A program made the position numbers and the translations under genes. A stretch of 64,000 nt of DNA from Noviherbaspirillum aerium (GTDB taxonomy: Bacteria > Pseudomonadota > Gammaproteobacteria > Burkholderiales > Burkholderiaceae_D): the NCBI RefSeq assembly GCF_008929045.1, contig NZ_VFAH01000002.1, forward strand, positions 248,001 to 312,000, read 5' to 3'. Below are positions 1 to 7,969 of this stretch, in pieces. The notes below the pieces were generated by a model. It was not told the DNA's origin, made no database searches, and saw only the letters and a list, made by a program, of their open reading frames with translations. The stretch's first letter is position 1. Every line of letters starts with the position of its first letter.

Positions 1-47
1 ATGACGACCATCGGATCTTTTTCTAGATCTCCGGTTTGAACGACAAG

Positions 48-173
48 ATGGACCAACTCGGGCAAGAAATCCAAAGTCTTGCACCTTACAGGGTCGGTAA
101 ACATAAGACCATCGTAATGAAGATTCCGCCTACTCAGGAATGTGAGCTCATTACGGAGTTAAGAGCTGCTTGA
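48..173 (+). CDS. Small ORF or gene remnant, 41 aa
   Basis: An open frame from ATG at 48 to TGA at 173, with an in-frame TAG at 24-26. It begins MDQLGQEIQSL and is hydrophilic and helix-prone. No family is recognised. It could be a small gene or the 3' end of a decayed gene whose upstream part lies outside the window. No clear ribosome-binding site is visible. Confidence 0.25.
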   Translation: MDQLGQEIQSLAPYRVGKHKTIVMKIPPTQECELITELRAA

Positions 174-360
174 CCGGTAGACGCGGCTTTCGTCCACTTC
201 CATTCATTTTATCCAGACGCCATTTCGACTTTTCTGTTCGCTCACTGTACTCTAGTGGGCACACTACAAAGTAGTTAAATCATTTCCACGTCGGTCGTTA
301 TCAATAGAACACGGAAAGCCGGAAACCGCAGTGACTTGGCGCCAAGGCTAGAATATCGTC

Positions 361-660
361 ATGTCTGCCAAATCTCCTATATTTCCCGGCCCGCGTACCG
401 CACGTGGCGCTGTGCTCGCCGTCCTGCTTTCCAACACGGACCAGACTGGTGCCGAGCCCCTGCGCGGACGGGTGACACTTGCCGCTATCATCAGAGCCTT
501 GAAGCGCAAATATCACTGGCCAATAGAAACGGCGAGTTTCCCCTCCAACACCGCCGATGGGCGTGCCACCTGGGCTACGGTTTATAGCTTGCCACCAGCA
601 GTCATTGCCGCAGCGATGGATGCAGGCGCTCGTGACTGGCTCAAGAGCCGCTTGAGGTAA
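361..660 (+). CDS. Conserved hypothetical protein, possible DNA-binding fold
   Basis: 99 aa, with codon composition like the neighbouring real genes. The middle (GRVTLAAIIRALKRKYHWPIE, about residues 40-60) reads like a short helix-turn-helix followed by a small beta segment. The C-terminus (VIAAAMDAGARDWLKSRL) is a helix. Short betaproteobacterial proteins with this plan are usually annotated as helix-turn-helix hypothetical proteins. Function is unknown. The start has no strong Shine-Dalgarno sequence, and the opposite-strand frame of similar length is treated as a shadow. Confidence 0.55.
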   Translation: MSAKSPIFPGPRTARGAVLAVLLSNTDQTGAEPLRGRVTLAAIIRALKRKYHWPIETASFPSNTADGRATWATVYSLPPAVIAAAMDAGARDWLKSRLR

Positions 661-1186
661 AGCGCACACTCATACCCGTGAGCGCTGAGCCTTAAGCAGG
701 CTTCAGCAGGCTTCAACAGGCATTCAAATCTGTTGCAGTGGTTAGTCGATGGACCAGTCCTTAAGTTATGCGGGTATTCCTTGAGCAATTTATTCACAGG
801 TGAATAAATTAAACGATTGGTGTAATGCACATTCAAGCCAATGTCTTTGCTTTTGGAATTTTAGGCGCCTGAGGTTGTACCGATTGTTTTTGAGCTTGCC
901 TGGTGACGGTGCGCAGAATGTGCGCTGTGCTGCGTGCCCTGGCAGCATCGGCAATCCCATAGCGCTTCAACGAATCAATGTCACCCTTTGCGTTTTTCAT
1001 GTGTGTTGCCATTCTCCACTTTCACTGTATATAAAGACAGTATTGCTATTCTACCGTAACTGCCCTGACGTCAGTTGTGTCAGCGTACTCTCGATGCCAC
1101 ATCCTGACCAGGTCGCAATTGCATCAATACTAATGACGTTTCCTTATTGGGAAGTTCGCGTGTAGAGAAAACACTCAACATGGCTC
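661..1186. other. Intergenic stretch with one palindrome
   Basis: About 525 bp without a convincing gene. A 121-codon plus-strand frame (800-1165) has cysteine-rich, non-protein-like composition and was not accepted. The one structured element is the palindrome at 787-810, listed separately. The right end leads into the promoter of the first small-RNA candidate. Confidence 0.5.
787..810. promoter_or_regulatory. Perfect palindrome, candidate operator
   Basis: Two 11-bp arms AATTTATTCAC / GTGAATAAATT separated by AG. The size and symmetry are typical of a homodimeric repressor site. The arm TTTATTCAC is also the arm of the 30-bp palindrome at 54379-54408 upstream of the Bug operon. No gene is convincingly placed to be controlled by it. 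Confidence 0.4.
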
Positions 1187-1214
1187 TTGAACTTGGCACA
1201 GGGATCCTTATCTA
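1187..1214 (+). promoter_or_regulatory. Sigma-70-type promoter for sRNA candidate 1
   Basis: TTGAAC at 1187-1192 and TATCTA at 1209-1214, with a 16-bp spacer. Initiation about 7 bp downstream falls at 1221, the first base of the conserved GTCTCCTCC motif. Confidence 0.5.
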
Positions 1215-1220
1215 CTTTAA

Positions 1221-1287
1221 GTCTCCTCCCAAACTTCCGGTTTGGACTTTATGGCCCGCATTGAATTCTGCTTCTGCGGGCCTTTTT
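1221..1287 (+). ncRNA. Candidate small RNA, copy 1 (anti-SD motif, hairpin, terminator)
   Basis: About 67 nt. It starts GTCTCCTCCC, where CCTCC is complementary to Shine-Dalgarno sequences. Next is a hairpin CCAAAC-TTCC-GGTTTGG, then a rho-independent terminator with 8-bp arms GGCCCGCA (1253-1260) and TGCGGGCC (1275-1282) followed by five Ts. Copies with the same order of parts lie at 2239-2302 (minus) and 7217-7280 (plus). No protein-coding frame fits. A regulatory role by binding ribosome-binding sites is inference. Confidence 0.55.
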
Positions 1288-1319
1288 AGTGGAGCGCACA
1301 CCTAAACCACAACATCGCA

Positions 1320-1926
1320 ATGACCTTTTTGCCTTGGGGCGGCTGTATTTCGACGTGCCCCAATCAAAGTTCCAAAAATGAAACATTGATTCCCGACCGG
1401 AACTACATTGCTAGCATGCTTTCCACCTTTGACATTGAAGAGCGCATTCAACTGCGTCTGCAGTTTGCCTTCGACAGAAGGTGCTCCTAGAGCGGATTGC
1501 AGGTGAATGGTCGGTCGCCTCGGCTTGCCCTGGGCGCTGGCCGCGTTGTTCGTCGCTGGTGTGGCCCGCCACACGGCGCTCCTCCCGCCTTGCCCTGCAT
1601 CCCAGGGCAAACCGATTCTTCCATACACCCACCTGCAATCCGCTCTAGACGATGTTGGATCTTATTCCGTCTTCACTGTCGATATTTCGTTAACCGGTTT
1701 GTGTCTGCATAGTCAACATCCCCTTGTCATTGGCCGTAACTATGCAATGGCGCTTGCCGTTCCGGACGGTCCGCGTCGTACCAATGCATGGAGCACAGTT
1801 GTCTATTGCGATGGGTGTGCGGACGGGTTTTATTCGGGAATACGGTTTCTGGACATGGATGCCTATGGCAAGGCCGGCATTGAGGATCTGCCGCGACACC
1901 ATGATGAATGGGTTAAGCCCGCATGA
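1320..1926 (+). pseudogene. PilZ-domain gene broken by a frameshift and a 162-bp repeat insertion
   Basis: The 3' half (1648-1926) encodes a recognisable PilZ (c-di-GMP receptor) core: TVDISLTGLCLHS, then a GRNYAMALAVP strand and VVYCDGC..GFYSGIRF. The 5' half (ATG at 1320 or 1416, MLSTFDIEE) loses frame around 1437-1440. After that a second frame (RAHSTASAVCLRQKVLL) leads exactly to CTAG at 1487, where the repeat copy (1487-1648) is inserted. Removing the repeat with one CTAG restores VLLDDVGSYSVFTVDISL in frame. The downstream part is still open from an ATG at 1507 inside the repeat (139 aa), so a chimeric product is conceivable but probably not functional. The N-terminal arginines typical of PilZ domains (RxxxR) are lost or garbled. 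Confidence 0.7.
1487..1648 (+). repeat. MITE-like repeat family A, copy 1
   Basis: 162 bp with terminal inverted repeats CTAGAGCGGATTGCAGGTG and its complement, bounded by CTAG on both sides (TA or CTAG target duplication). It is inverted relative to the copies at 22835-22997 and 43501-43663. It has no transposase. It interrupts a PilZ gene. Confidence 0.8.
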
Positions 1927-2238
1927 ACGTCAAAACGGGAGCGGCTTAGGCTAAACTGGCTACGGTACTGAAAGCCGTCTTCAAAGATGAACCGAATCTG
2001 ACACTGGCCTTCACCGATTTCCGGCACATCGCAGGCCCAACGTTAGAGAACGGCATTGGCCAGGGTCAGCGTGCTCACACGCGCCTGCGCAACTACGCCA
2101 TCAATGCGTTTCATCATGATGCGCGCGATATCGATCTTGTCACAATCCTCAATCACCAATTTCTCATTCTTTGACGCGTCATTGCGTTGAGTCTGGTAGG
2201 GAAATGAACGATCCTCCAACCTGTATCGGCTATGGTAG
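1927..2238. other. Intergenic, nothing recognised
   Basis: About 310 bp between the PilZ pseudogene and the second small-RNA candidate. No frame with protein-like composition, no repeat and no hairpin with a T-run was found. Confidence 0.4.
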
Positions 2239-2302
2239 AAAAAAAAGCCCGCAGACTTTGCAGAGCGCGGGCCAATCCAATTCAAGAAGAGTTGGAGGAG
2301 AC
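2239..2302 (-). ncRNA. Candidate small RNA, copy 2
   Basis: Minus strand. It starts GTCTCCTCCAACTC at 2302, followed by the TTGAATTGGATTG segment that is almost identical in copy 3. It ends in a GCCCGC...GCGGGC hairpin and eight Ts (2246-2239). The CCAA...TTGG pairing keeps the internal hairpin. The promoter is less clear than for the other copies: TTGAAA (2344-2339) and a GTAGAC-like -10 near 2323-2318. Confidence 0.55.
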
Positions 2303-2390
2303 GAGACGATGGCACCCGTCTACAACACTGCTGCCTTCTTTCAAATGTGAATGACAGACATTCTCTGACCTTATAACGTCGCATAAGGTA

Positions 2391-2421
2391 AAAGCCCACA
2401 GCACAATGTACTGTGGGCTTT
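2391..2421 (-). terminator. Hairpin terminator of the HDOD-GGDEF gene
   Basis: Perfect 11-bp arms AAAGCCCACAG / CTGTGGGCTTT around a 9-nt loop, with Ts on the minus-strand exit side. It lies 120 bp downstream of the minus-strand gene that ends at 2541. Confidence 0.6.
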
Positions 2422-2540
2422 CACGTGTCTCCTGCCGTCCTCTTTGGAACTGGATTTTTATACTGCAGGGCGATTCTGAATCAATTCCATCAATTTGTCA
2501 TCCGGCAGTGCAATATAGTCAATGACCACCTTATTGGAGA

Positions 2541-3977
2541 CTAGGCTGCTGCCATCGCAAGCTGATTGCGCCCTTGCGCCTTGGCCAGGTATAGCGCGCG
2601 GTCAGCAGCATTGACCAAATCCATCCCGGACCGCACCACGTCCTGTCCGCTGACATGCGATGCCAAGCCAATCGATACCGTCACTTTGAATGAGGTATCC
2701 GCATCCACGGTGTGATGAAAGGAGCCGATGGTCTCGCGGATTCGGGAGAGCACTTTCGCCGCCGCTTCTCCAGGCGTACCGGGAAACAGCAGCACAAACT
2801 CTTCGCCGCCATATCGTGCAAAGATATCGCCGTTCCGGATTTGTGACTGGATGACGCGCGTCACTGCCTGCAGGGCCGCATCTCCCACCGCATGACCATA
2901 GGTGTCGTTGATGCGCTTGAAATAATCGAGATCGAGCATCGCTACCGACAACGGCCAGCCATGGCGAATCGCAAGATTGAATTCCTTGCCCAGCGCATCA
3001 TCGAAATACGCTCGGTTGTGTGCTCCGGTCAACGCGTCACGTTGCGCCCGCTCTTCGAGCTCACGGGACTGGCGCAGATTTGCAATAAAAATCAGCTCCC
3101 TGGCTTCGGCCACCAGCGCATCAGCTTGTGACGCCTCCACCAAAGGCGTGTCAAAGAGGTCCTCGACTTCTTTCACACCTTCGCGCATGCCATCAATGAT
3201 GTTGGTGAGCGCTTGCGCATCCATTCCCAGCCAACGGGAAGCGGCATTCGTTGCACGCAGGGTCACCACCGGATCAGTCGGTTTCAGGAAGACGTCTGCC
3301 AGATAACCTGACATGGCGACACAACTGCTTGAGTTCACGGCGGCATCACCAATCGGCTCAATATGACTGGTCAGGCATGACACGGCAAGGTGATCCGGCA
3401 GATGCCAACGCTTCAATAGCCAGTATCCGACTTCATCATGGCCGGAGCCGAACGCGACTCGTTCTGCCTGCAGCAACTGGTCATGGTCTGTCGCCGCCAT
3501 GGTCGCTTGCGTATAGTTTTCCGCCAATGCGGTTTGCATTGCAAGAATGCCGATATCCTGCAGCAGGCCTGCCAGCAGCAAGTCGTCAGCGGGCAGCTTG
3601 AAATGCTGTGCCAGTATCCGGCAGGCCAGTGCGGACAGGATGGAGCGCTGCCAGAATAATTGGACTTCAGCGCTCTGCCGCGATGACTTCAATCCACCTG
3701 CCAACGAAAACGATAGCGCAATCGTGATTGCCGCGTGCGTTCCCAGCAGGCTGATCGCCTGCCGCACATTGCCGGCCGATCGACGCGAGTTATACAACGG
3801 AGAATTGGCGACCTTGAGCATCTTGGCCGCCAGGGCCGCGTCGAACGCGACAGCATCAGCGATTTGCATCAGGCTGGCGTTCGGACTGTTGGCCAGTTCA
3901 ATGATGCGCACCGCTGTCGAGGGCGGTGTCGGCAGCGAAGTGCAAAGCCTAAGCTGACGGGTCAGTTCTTCGTTCAT
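2541..3977 (-). CDS. HDOD-GGDEF diguanylate cyclase
   Basis: 478 aa. The N-terminal HDOD domain (about residues 10-205) begins LCTSLPTPPSTAVRIIELAN and carries QAISLLGTHAAITIALSFSL. HDOD domains act as protein-interaction modules in signalling. A linker leads to a GGDEF domain (about 300-478) with RDALTGAHNRAYF, DYFKRINDTYGH and an intact GGEEF signature at 390-394. An RxxD product-inhibition site (RNGD, 381-384) lies five residues before it. An active, feedback-inhibited c-di-GMP synthase is expected. It is monocistronic, cytoplasmic and has no membrane segment. Confidence 0.9.
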   Translation of the reverse strand: MNEELTRQLRLCTSLPTPPSTAVRIIELANSPNASLMQIADAVAFDAALAAKMLKVANSPLYNSRRSAGNVRQAISLLGTHAAITIALSFSLAGGLKSSRQSAEVQLFWQRSILSALACRILAQHFKLPADDLLLAGLLQDIGILAMQTALAENYTQATMAATDHDQLLQAERVAFGSGHDEVGYWLLKRWHLPDHLAVSCLTSHIEPIGDAAVNSSSCVAMSGYLADVFLKPTDPVVTLRATNAASRWLGMDAQALTNIIDGMREGVKEVEDLFDTPLVEASQADALVAEARELIFIANLRQSRELEERAQRDALTGAHNRAYFDDALGKEFNLAIRHGWPLSVAMLDLDYFKRINDTYGHAVGDAALQAVTRVIQSQIRNGDIFARYGGEEFVLLFPGTPGEAAAKVLSRIRETIGSFHHTVDADTSFKVTVSIGLASHVSGQDVVRSGMDLVNAADRALYLAKAQGRNQLAMAAA

Positions 3978-4164
3978 GGAAGGTGAAGGATCAGAAGATG
4001 AGTGATTGTAGCAGGCCGCAACAAGAAAACAGCAGGCTAAACGTTATATCCAGCATGGCCTGATAAGCACCATTGGTACGCAAAGTTACTGCTTGCGTTC
4101 TGTCAAAGACGATGTATCCTGAATCAGGCGGCGCGGACAAACAAAATCCATAACGGAGACACGC

Positions 4165-4440
4165 ATGTCAGTTCATCTGGAAAGATGCAGCAATGCTTTT
4201 TGCCGTCGACTCTTTGAAGTCGAACACTGCAGTCCGTGTTTCGGAAGCCGCGGCATGCGTGTGGGAGTGATTGAATGTCCCCATTGTGCGACAACAGTAA
4301 GTGCCAAGCCATCGCTGGTGTATGTCTCGCGCGCCGTGCCTTCACTTTGGGAGCCCTGGCTCGAAGAAGACAGTCAGGAACCCACTCGTTATCGGCGTTC
4401 CGCTCGCACGCCTCCTCAGTCGCCAGTCGCTTCCCAATAA
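4165..4440 (+). CDS. Small zinc-ribbon-like protein
   Basis: 91 aa, preceded by ACGGAGACACGC. It contains cysteines at CSNAFC, near CSPC and ECPHC, followed by a VYVS segment. The layout matches the 70-aa protein at 45518-45730 (CTGC...ECPAC...KIYVS), so the two are probably distant paralogues with a two-knuckle zinc site. The tail (SQEPTRYRRSARTPPQSPV) is basic and disordered. Function is unknown. Confidence 0.6.
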   Translation: MSVHLERCSNAFCRRLFEVEHCSPCFGSRGMRVGVIECPHCATTVSAKPSLVYVSRAVPSLWEPWLEEDSQEPTRYRRSARTPPQSPVASQ

Positions 4441-4539
4441 AGCCAGCCTGATCAGACCTGAAACAGTGCCTGTCGCTTAGCATGACTGCGGCTGCGGACG
4501 CTGTGTGGACGCGTCGGTAGCCCGATCCGGAACTGACGT

Positions 4540-5922
4540 TTAGGATTGCGGAACCGGCTTTGGACGGCGGAATTGCCGTTTCTTTGGAAAACCTGCTCCT
4601 TGCCCTTGACCCTTGCCATTGGGGTTACCCTGTTTGCGCGGCCAGCGAGGCTGCTCATTGATGGTGCCGGGGTTGGACAACCAGGCGTTGAGTTGCTCGC
4701 GGACCTGGTTGAGCCCGCCAACGACGCGCAGATACCGGTTCCTGAAGGTCTTTCTCAGGTACTCGTCTGCCGGTGCAGGAATGTCTTCGCGCAATCCCAT
4801 CATGCGCTGGCAGCTACGCAGTGATGGCGCCGTACGAAGGTCGTCCAACGACACCACTTTCAGTTCCAGCTGCGGATAGTATTGCTGCAGGTCTTCGAAG
4901 TCGCGTGGGCTGGTGCCGATCAGCGCAATCATGGGTTTGAAGGTGCTGTTGGCGGAAGGCGGCAGTTTCGGGTCAAACAACGGTTGCACATCGGCTTCTG
5001 CATGGTCACCGTCTTCCTCGTCGCTTGCATGGCTGGCAGCCGGCGAATACTCCGCTGTCATACCGGGCTCATCCGAGAACGAAGGGCGAGTATAGGAAGA
5101 CTTACCCTGTTTTTCGTGTCTGCGCGGTTGTTCTCGCGAAGAGGAATGGCTTGCACCGTTGAACGCTCCCTGGAACAACGACGACATTGCCTGACTGCCG
5201 CCCTGCTCCATCAGTTTATTGACCAGCGCATTGGCCAACTCCTCGCATACCATGGACACGAACGGGCGCGCCATTTCAATGAAATCACCAGTGGCTGCAG
5301 GCAAAGGTGTTTGTGCTGCCTGAGTGCGAACCTTGGGTTGCCCAATGTGGCTTGGGCCGGACACCGGTTGTCGCGCACTATCCCTGTATTCGTGCGCTGG
5401 CTGTTTGCCTGCATCGGCCGGCGCGGCATTGCCCGGTTGCTCCTCAACACGAGGCGCCGCTGGAAACCGCTCTTCTTCGTTGATGCTATTTGTGTTCTCT
5501 GCTGTCGGCGGCGTGCTGGGCTCAGCTGCCGGTGGCGCTACATGTTTAGCACCTTTACGGCCATGTCGCTGCCGTGGCTCATCCACTGTCACAGCTAGCG
5601 TTGCATCGGTGACGGTAACGGTTGGCTTCGATGTGGAGAACAGGTCATTCTGCGAAGTGCTCGCCACCCTTTGCAAGATGCCATGGATGCGCTGCCGGAT
5701 TGCCTGGAAGCCTTGAGAAATCGAAATCAGCTTGCGATGCCGCTCTTCCGGCAAACTGTCCTGCGCCAGGAATACATCCTTGGCCTTGATTTCGTCGAGC
5801 TGGGGTGAATGCAATAGCTCACGGCCCTTTAATTCAAGAAGCCGTCTGGCGATTGTTTCCCATTCTTCTTCTGTCCACTTGATGACGGCGGGAGCAGCGA
5901 CCGGTTCTGGTTTGCGAGGCAT
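4540..5922 (-). CDS. Hypothetical protein with WTEEEW N-terminus and disordered centre
   Basis: 460 aa and not recognised. The N-terminal 85 residues are helical and charged, starting KWTEEEWETIARRLLELKG, reminiscent of a Myb/SANT-type opening, and continue into SLPEERHRKLISISQGFQAI. Residues about 95-320 are Pro/Ala/Glu-rich and probably disordered, except for a hydrophobic helix PFVSMVCEELANALVNKLM. The C-terminal part (about 330-425) looks folded: PMIALIGTSPRDFEDLQQYY, VVSLDDLRTAP and FRNRYLRVVGGLNQV. The end is a basic tail (KKRQFRRPK). A nucleic-acid-binding role is a guess. Confidence 0.7.
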   Translation of the reverse strand: MPRKPEPVAAPAVIKWTEEEWETIARRLLELKGRELLHSPQLDEIKAKDVFLAQDSLPEERHRKLISISQGFQAIRQRIHGILQRVASTSQNDLFSTSKPTVTVTDATLAVTVDEPRQRHGRKGAKHVAPPAAEPSTPPTAENTNSINEEERFPAAPRVEEQPGNAAPADAGKQPAHEYRDSARQPVSGPSHIGQPKVRTQAAQTPLPAATGDFIEMARPFVSMVCEELANALVNKLMEQGGSQAMSSLFQGAFNGASHSSSREQPRRHEKQGKSSYTRPSFSDEPGMTAEYSPAASHASDEEDGDHAEADVQPLFDPKLPPSANSTFKPMIALIGTSPRDFEDLQQYYPQLELKVVSLDDLRTAPSLRSCQRMMGLREDIPAPADEYLRKTFRNRYLRVVGGLNQVREQLNAWLSNPGTINEQPRWPRKQGNPNGKGQGQGAGFPKKRQFRRPKPVPQS

Positions 5923-6264
5923 GACTTCTCAGTATAAGTTGGAGCTCGTCAATGAATAAGACTAAACAAGACTATCGTGCAGTGATCGGGCTATGCATAC
6001 GCCCTTGAATGCGTCGGCCCTATGCCGTCTGTTCATTGGCACAAACGGTTTAATTAAGTTCCTGAATGCAGTCAAGATGGTGTTTATAGTTCATTACTGC
6101 TGGCACTTCCTTGCATATGTGCAGCAGCGTAGCATCCGTGTATGAGCGCTATCGCAGTCTGGTGAGCGAATAGCAATAGAATAGCACGATGGTTCAGGAA
6201 ATGTGTTTCACGTATGATGAGCAATAAGGAGAGGCATACTGGCCAAAAAATAAAAGCGCATACA
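5923..6264. other. Divergent intergenic region, nothing recognised
   Basis: About 340 bp between two divergently oriented genes. It must hold both promoters. No convincing palindrome, hairpin or small frame was seen. Confidence 0.4.
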
Positions 6265-6696
6265 ATGGCGAATGCAAGAATGAGCGTACTCGTGGCGGAA
6301 GTACCCGGCGTAACTCCGATCGTGCGAGAGGCATGGCAAGACTACTTTACATTGCACTTTTGTACCTCGATGGCCGAAGCAGAGCGACTTCTCGATAGCC
6401 GCTTCGATGTGATCGTGTGCGGCACGCATTTTGCCGAAAGCAAGATGTTTGATTTGCTGCGCTTGGTCAAATCGATGCCGGATATGCGGGACGTCCCTTT
6501 CCTTTGCGTCCGGGTTCTGGACGGTGAACTCGACAGTACGGCGTTCCAGGGCATCAGCATCGCCGCGTGTGCACTTGGGGCTGCCGGTTTTGTCGATCTC
6601 AACCGCTGGCGCCGCGAACACGGGTTTGATCAGGCACGTGAAAAATTACGTGATCTGGTGTCGTCGCTAGCTAAGCGGCACTCTAACAATCCCTGA
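6265..6696 (+). CDS. Degenerate response-regulator receiver-like protein
   Basis: 143 aa from the ATG at 6265; an upstream ATG at 6214 would add 17 residues. The beta-alpha order fits a CheY-like receiver: MSVLVAEVPGVTPIVREAW, DVIVCGTHFAESKMFDLL, DVPFLCVR, ACALGAAGFVDL. At the position of the phosphoacceptor aspartate the sequence reads VIVCGTHF, so the aspartate is missing. It is probably a phosphorylation-independent pseudo-receiver. No output domain is attached. A small fragment with similar PFLRKPV character occurs at 12246-12318. Confidence 0.6.
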   Translation: MANARMSVLVAEVPGVTPIVREAWQDYFTLHFCTSMAEAERLLDSRFDVIVCGTHFAESKMFDLLRLVKSMPDMRDVPFLCVRVLDGELDSTAFQGISIAACALGAAGFVDLNRWRREHGFDQAREKLRDLVSSLAKRHSNNP

Positions 6697-6710
6697 AAAC
6701 GGCGCCGCGG

Positions 6711-7034
6711 CTAAGGCCGGCTCTGCGCAATCAGTTCCTTTGCCTGCAACAACAGGTCTTCCCGTACTGGATCAGGCTTGTCTCCTGTCGCCAGCTTGAT
6801 ATAACCCGTGAGGTCGCGAACCAGTTTAACAAACGCGGCCCGGTCCGCAGTAAAGCGTTCACCATCACCAGCTTCAATCTCCCCAATGAGTCCAAGAACA
6901 GACGCTGGATCGACAACGCGACAATATGATGCATGCCAGTCGTCGCAGTGTTTGGCGTCTTCCAGCGCCTGTTGGCAAGCGGCTTTAATAGGGTCGAGGG
7001 CAGGCATCGCGATACAAGGATCTACGAGTTTCAT
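6711..7034 (-). CDS. Hypothetical protein, 107 aa
   Basis: Acidic, helical protein with no signal peptide or membrane segment. The stretch CRVVDPASVLGLIGEIEAGDG resembles the short motif of phage-associated Ead/Ea22-like proteins (…vlaLieele), but the match is too short to assign. It converges on the plus-strand receiver-like gene, 14 bp away. Confidence 0.5.
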   Translation of the reverse strand: MKLVDPCIAMPALDPIKAACQQALEDAKHCDDWHASYCRVVDPASVLGLIGEIEAGDGERFTADRAAFVKLVRDLTGYIKLATGDKPDPVREDLLLQAKELIAQSRP

Positions 7035-7181
7035 TGTTGAGTGTAGTAACTGTTGCGCGGTCTTAAAAATCCAAAATGAAAGATCACGGGAACAGAGAGG
7101 TATCTGTCTGGTACATCACTAAGAAGGCTGATAGTTATTTCCTTATTACCATACTGTATATCTCTTATAACAAAAATAAAG

Positions 7182-7210
7182 AGGACAGAGATGATGCAGC
7201 GCAGTATAGT
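7182..7210 (+). promoter_or_regulatory. Sigma-70-type promoter for sRNA candidate 3
   Basis: AGGACA at 7182-7187 and TATAGT at 7205-7210 with an optimal 17-bp spacer. The predicted start is about 7217, at the beginning of the conserved GTCTCCTCC motif. Confidence 0.6.
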
Positions 7211-7216
7211 AAGAAC

Positions 7217-7280
7217 TGTCTCCTCCAACTCTCCTTGAATTGGATTGAACCCGCAAGCTTCGGCCTGCGGGTTTTTTTTC
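7217..7280 (+). ncRNA. Candidate small RNA, copy 3
   Basis: About 64 nt. It has GTCTCCTCCAACTC, a CCAA...TTGG internal hairpin, then a strong terminator AACCCGCA (7248-7255) / TGCGGGTT (7266-7273) with eight Ts. The first 30 nt are almost identical to copy 2 although the terminator loops differ, so selection seems to act on the 5' half. It stands alone between genes with its own promoter. Confidence 0.65.
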
Positions 7281-7450
7281 GCCTTAAGCTTTCCTGTGGA
7301 CGCCTGATTTTCAAGATCAGGCCGGAGCATAGACTTGGCTCTGCCAATAATTGAGATTTATCACGCCACGCTGCTGAACAAAGCGTAATAAGTACTTGTC
7401 CATTACGGCACTTAATTTAACGCAATTTCCATTGAATGGAGGAACTCATT

Positions 7451-7930
7451 ATGGCAAATCTCGGACCAGCAGCGAAAGCCGTCGAACAGGAGTTAATGCA
7501 TGCGCGGGAAGGCATGCAGTATTACGCCAAGCTTGTTAAGAACCTTGAAGGGGTACTGGAGACATTGACTGCCATTGATGCTCCAGCTACCGGCGCTCGC
7601 ACAAAGACGCGTAAAGCGTCATCATCCAAAGCCAAGGGCAATACCGCCGACAATTCAAAAACCGTCGCGGCCAAAGGTAAAAAGGGATCCAGATTGCCGC
7701 CTACGGGCAAGGATTTCTGGCCAACATTATTGACTGACACACCGCAACCGGCCTCCGAGGTGTTCAAAGCCGCGATCGCTGCGCTTGGCATCAAGCCGGA
7801 CGCTGACGACCGTAAAAAGCTGATTCAGCGGATGTCCAATGCGCTCAGTGTCATGGCCAAAAGCGGAGAAATCAACGCGGAAGGTAGTGCTCGCACGCGG
7901 CTTTACTCGAAAAAAACCGTACTTCATTAA
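7451..7930 (+). CDS. Lysine-rich hypothetical protein with helical ends
   Basis: 159 aa from ATG 7451, chosen because GGAGGA lies 8 nt upstream; an ATG at 7436 lacks such a site. An N-terminal coiled-coil-like helix (VEQELMHAREGMQYYAKLVKNLEGVLETL) is followed by a histone-H1-like Lys/Ala/Ser linker (TRKASSSKAKG...KGKKGS). The C-terminal domain is possibly a winged helix (KDFWPTLLTDTPQPASEVF...MSNALSVMAKSGEINAEG...RLYSKK). This looks like a small DNA-binding protein. Function is not known. Confidence 0.6.
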   Translation: MANLGPAAKAVEQELMHAREGMQYYAKLVKNLEGVLETLTAIDAPATGARTKTRKASSSKAKGNTADNSKTVAAKGKKGSRLPPTGKDFWPTLLTDTPQPASEVFKAAIAALGIKPDADDRKKLIQRMSNALSVMAKSGEINAEGSARTRLYSKKTVLH

Positions 7931-7951
7931 CCGCAATCAAGACTATTGCGG
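7931..7951 (+). terminator. Hairpin directly after the stop codon
   Basis: CCGCAAT / ATTGCGG with a 7-nt loop begins at the base after the stop codon at 7928-7930. There is no T-run, so it is a weak or rho-aided terminator or an mRNA-stabilising hairpin. Confidence 0.4.
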
Positions 7952-7969
7952 TACCTCAATGGTCCAAAT

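Noticed and set aside
800-1165. 121-codon plus-strand frame as a gene
   Set aside because: Cysteine- and leucine-rich, irregular composition, no ribosome-binding site and no family resemblance. It starts inside the palindrome at 787-810.
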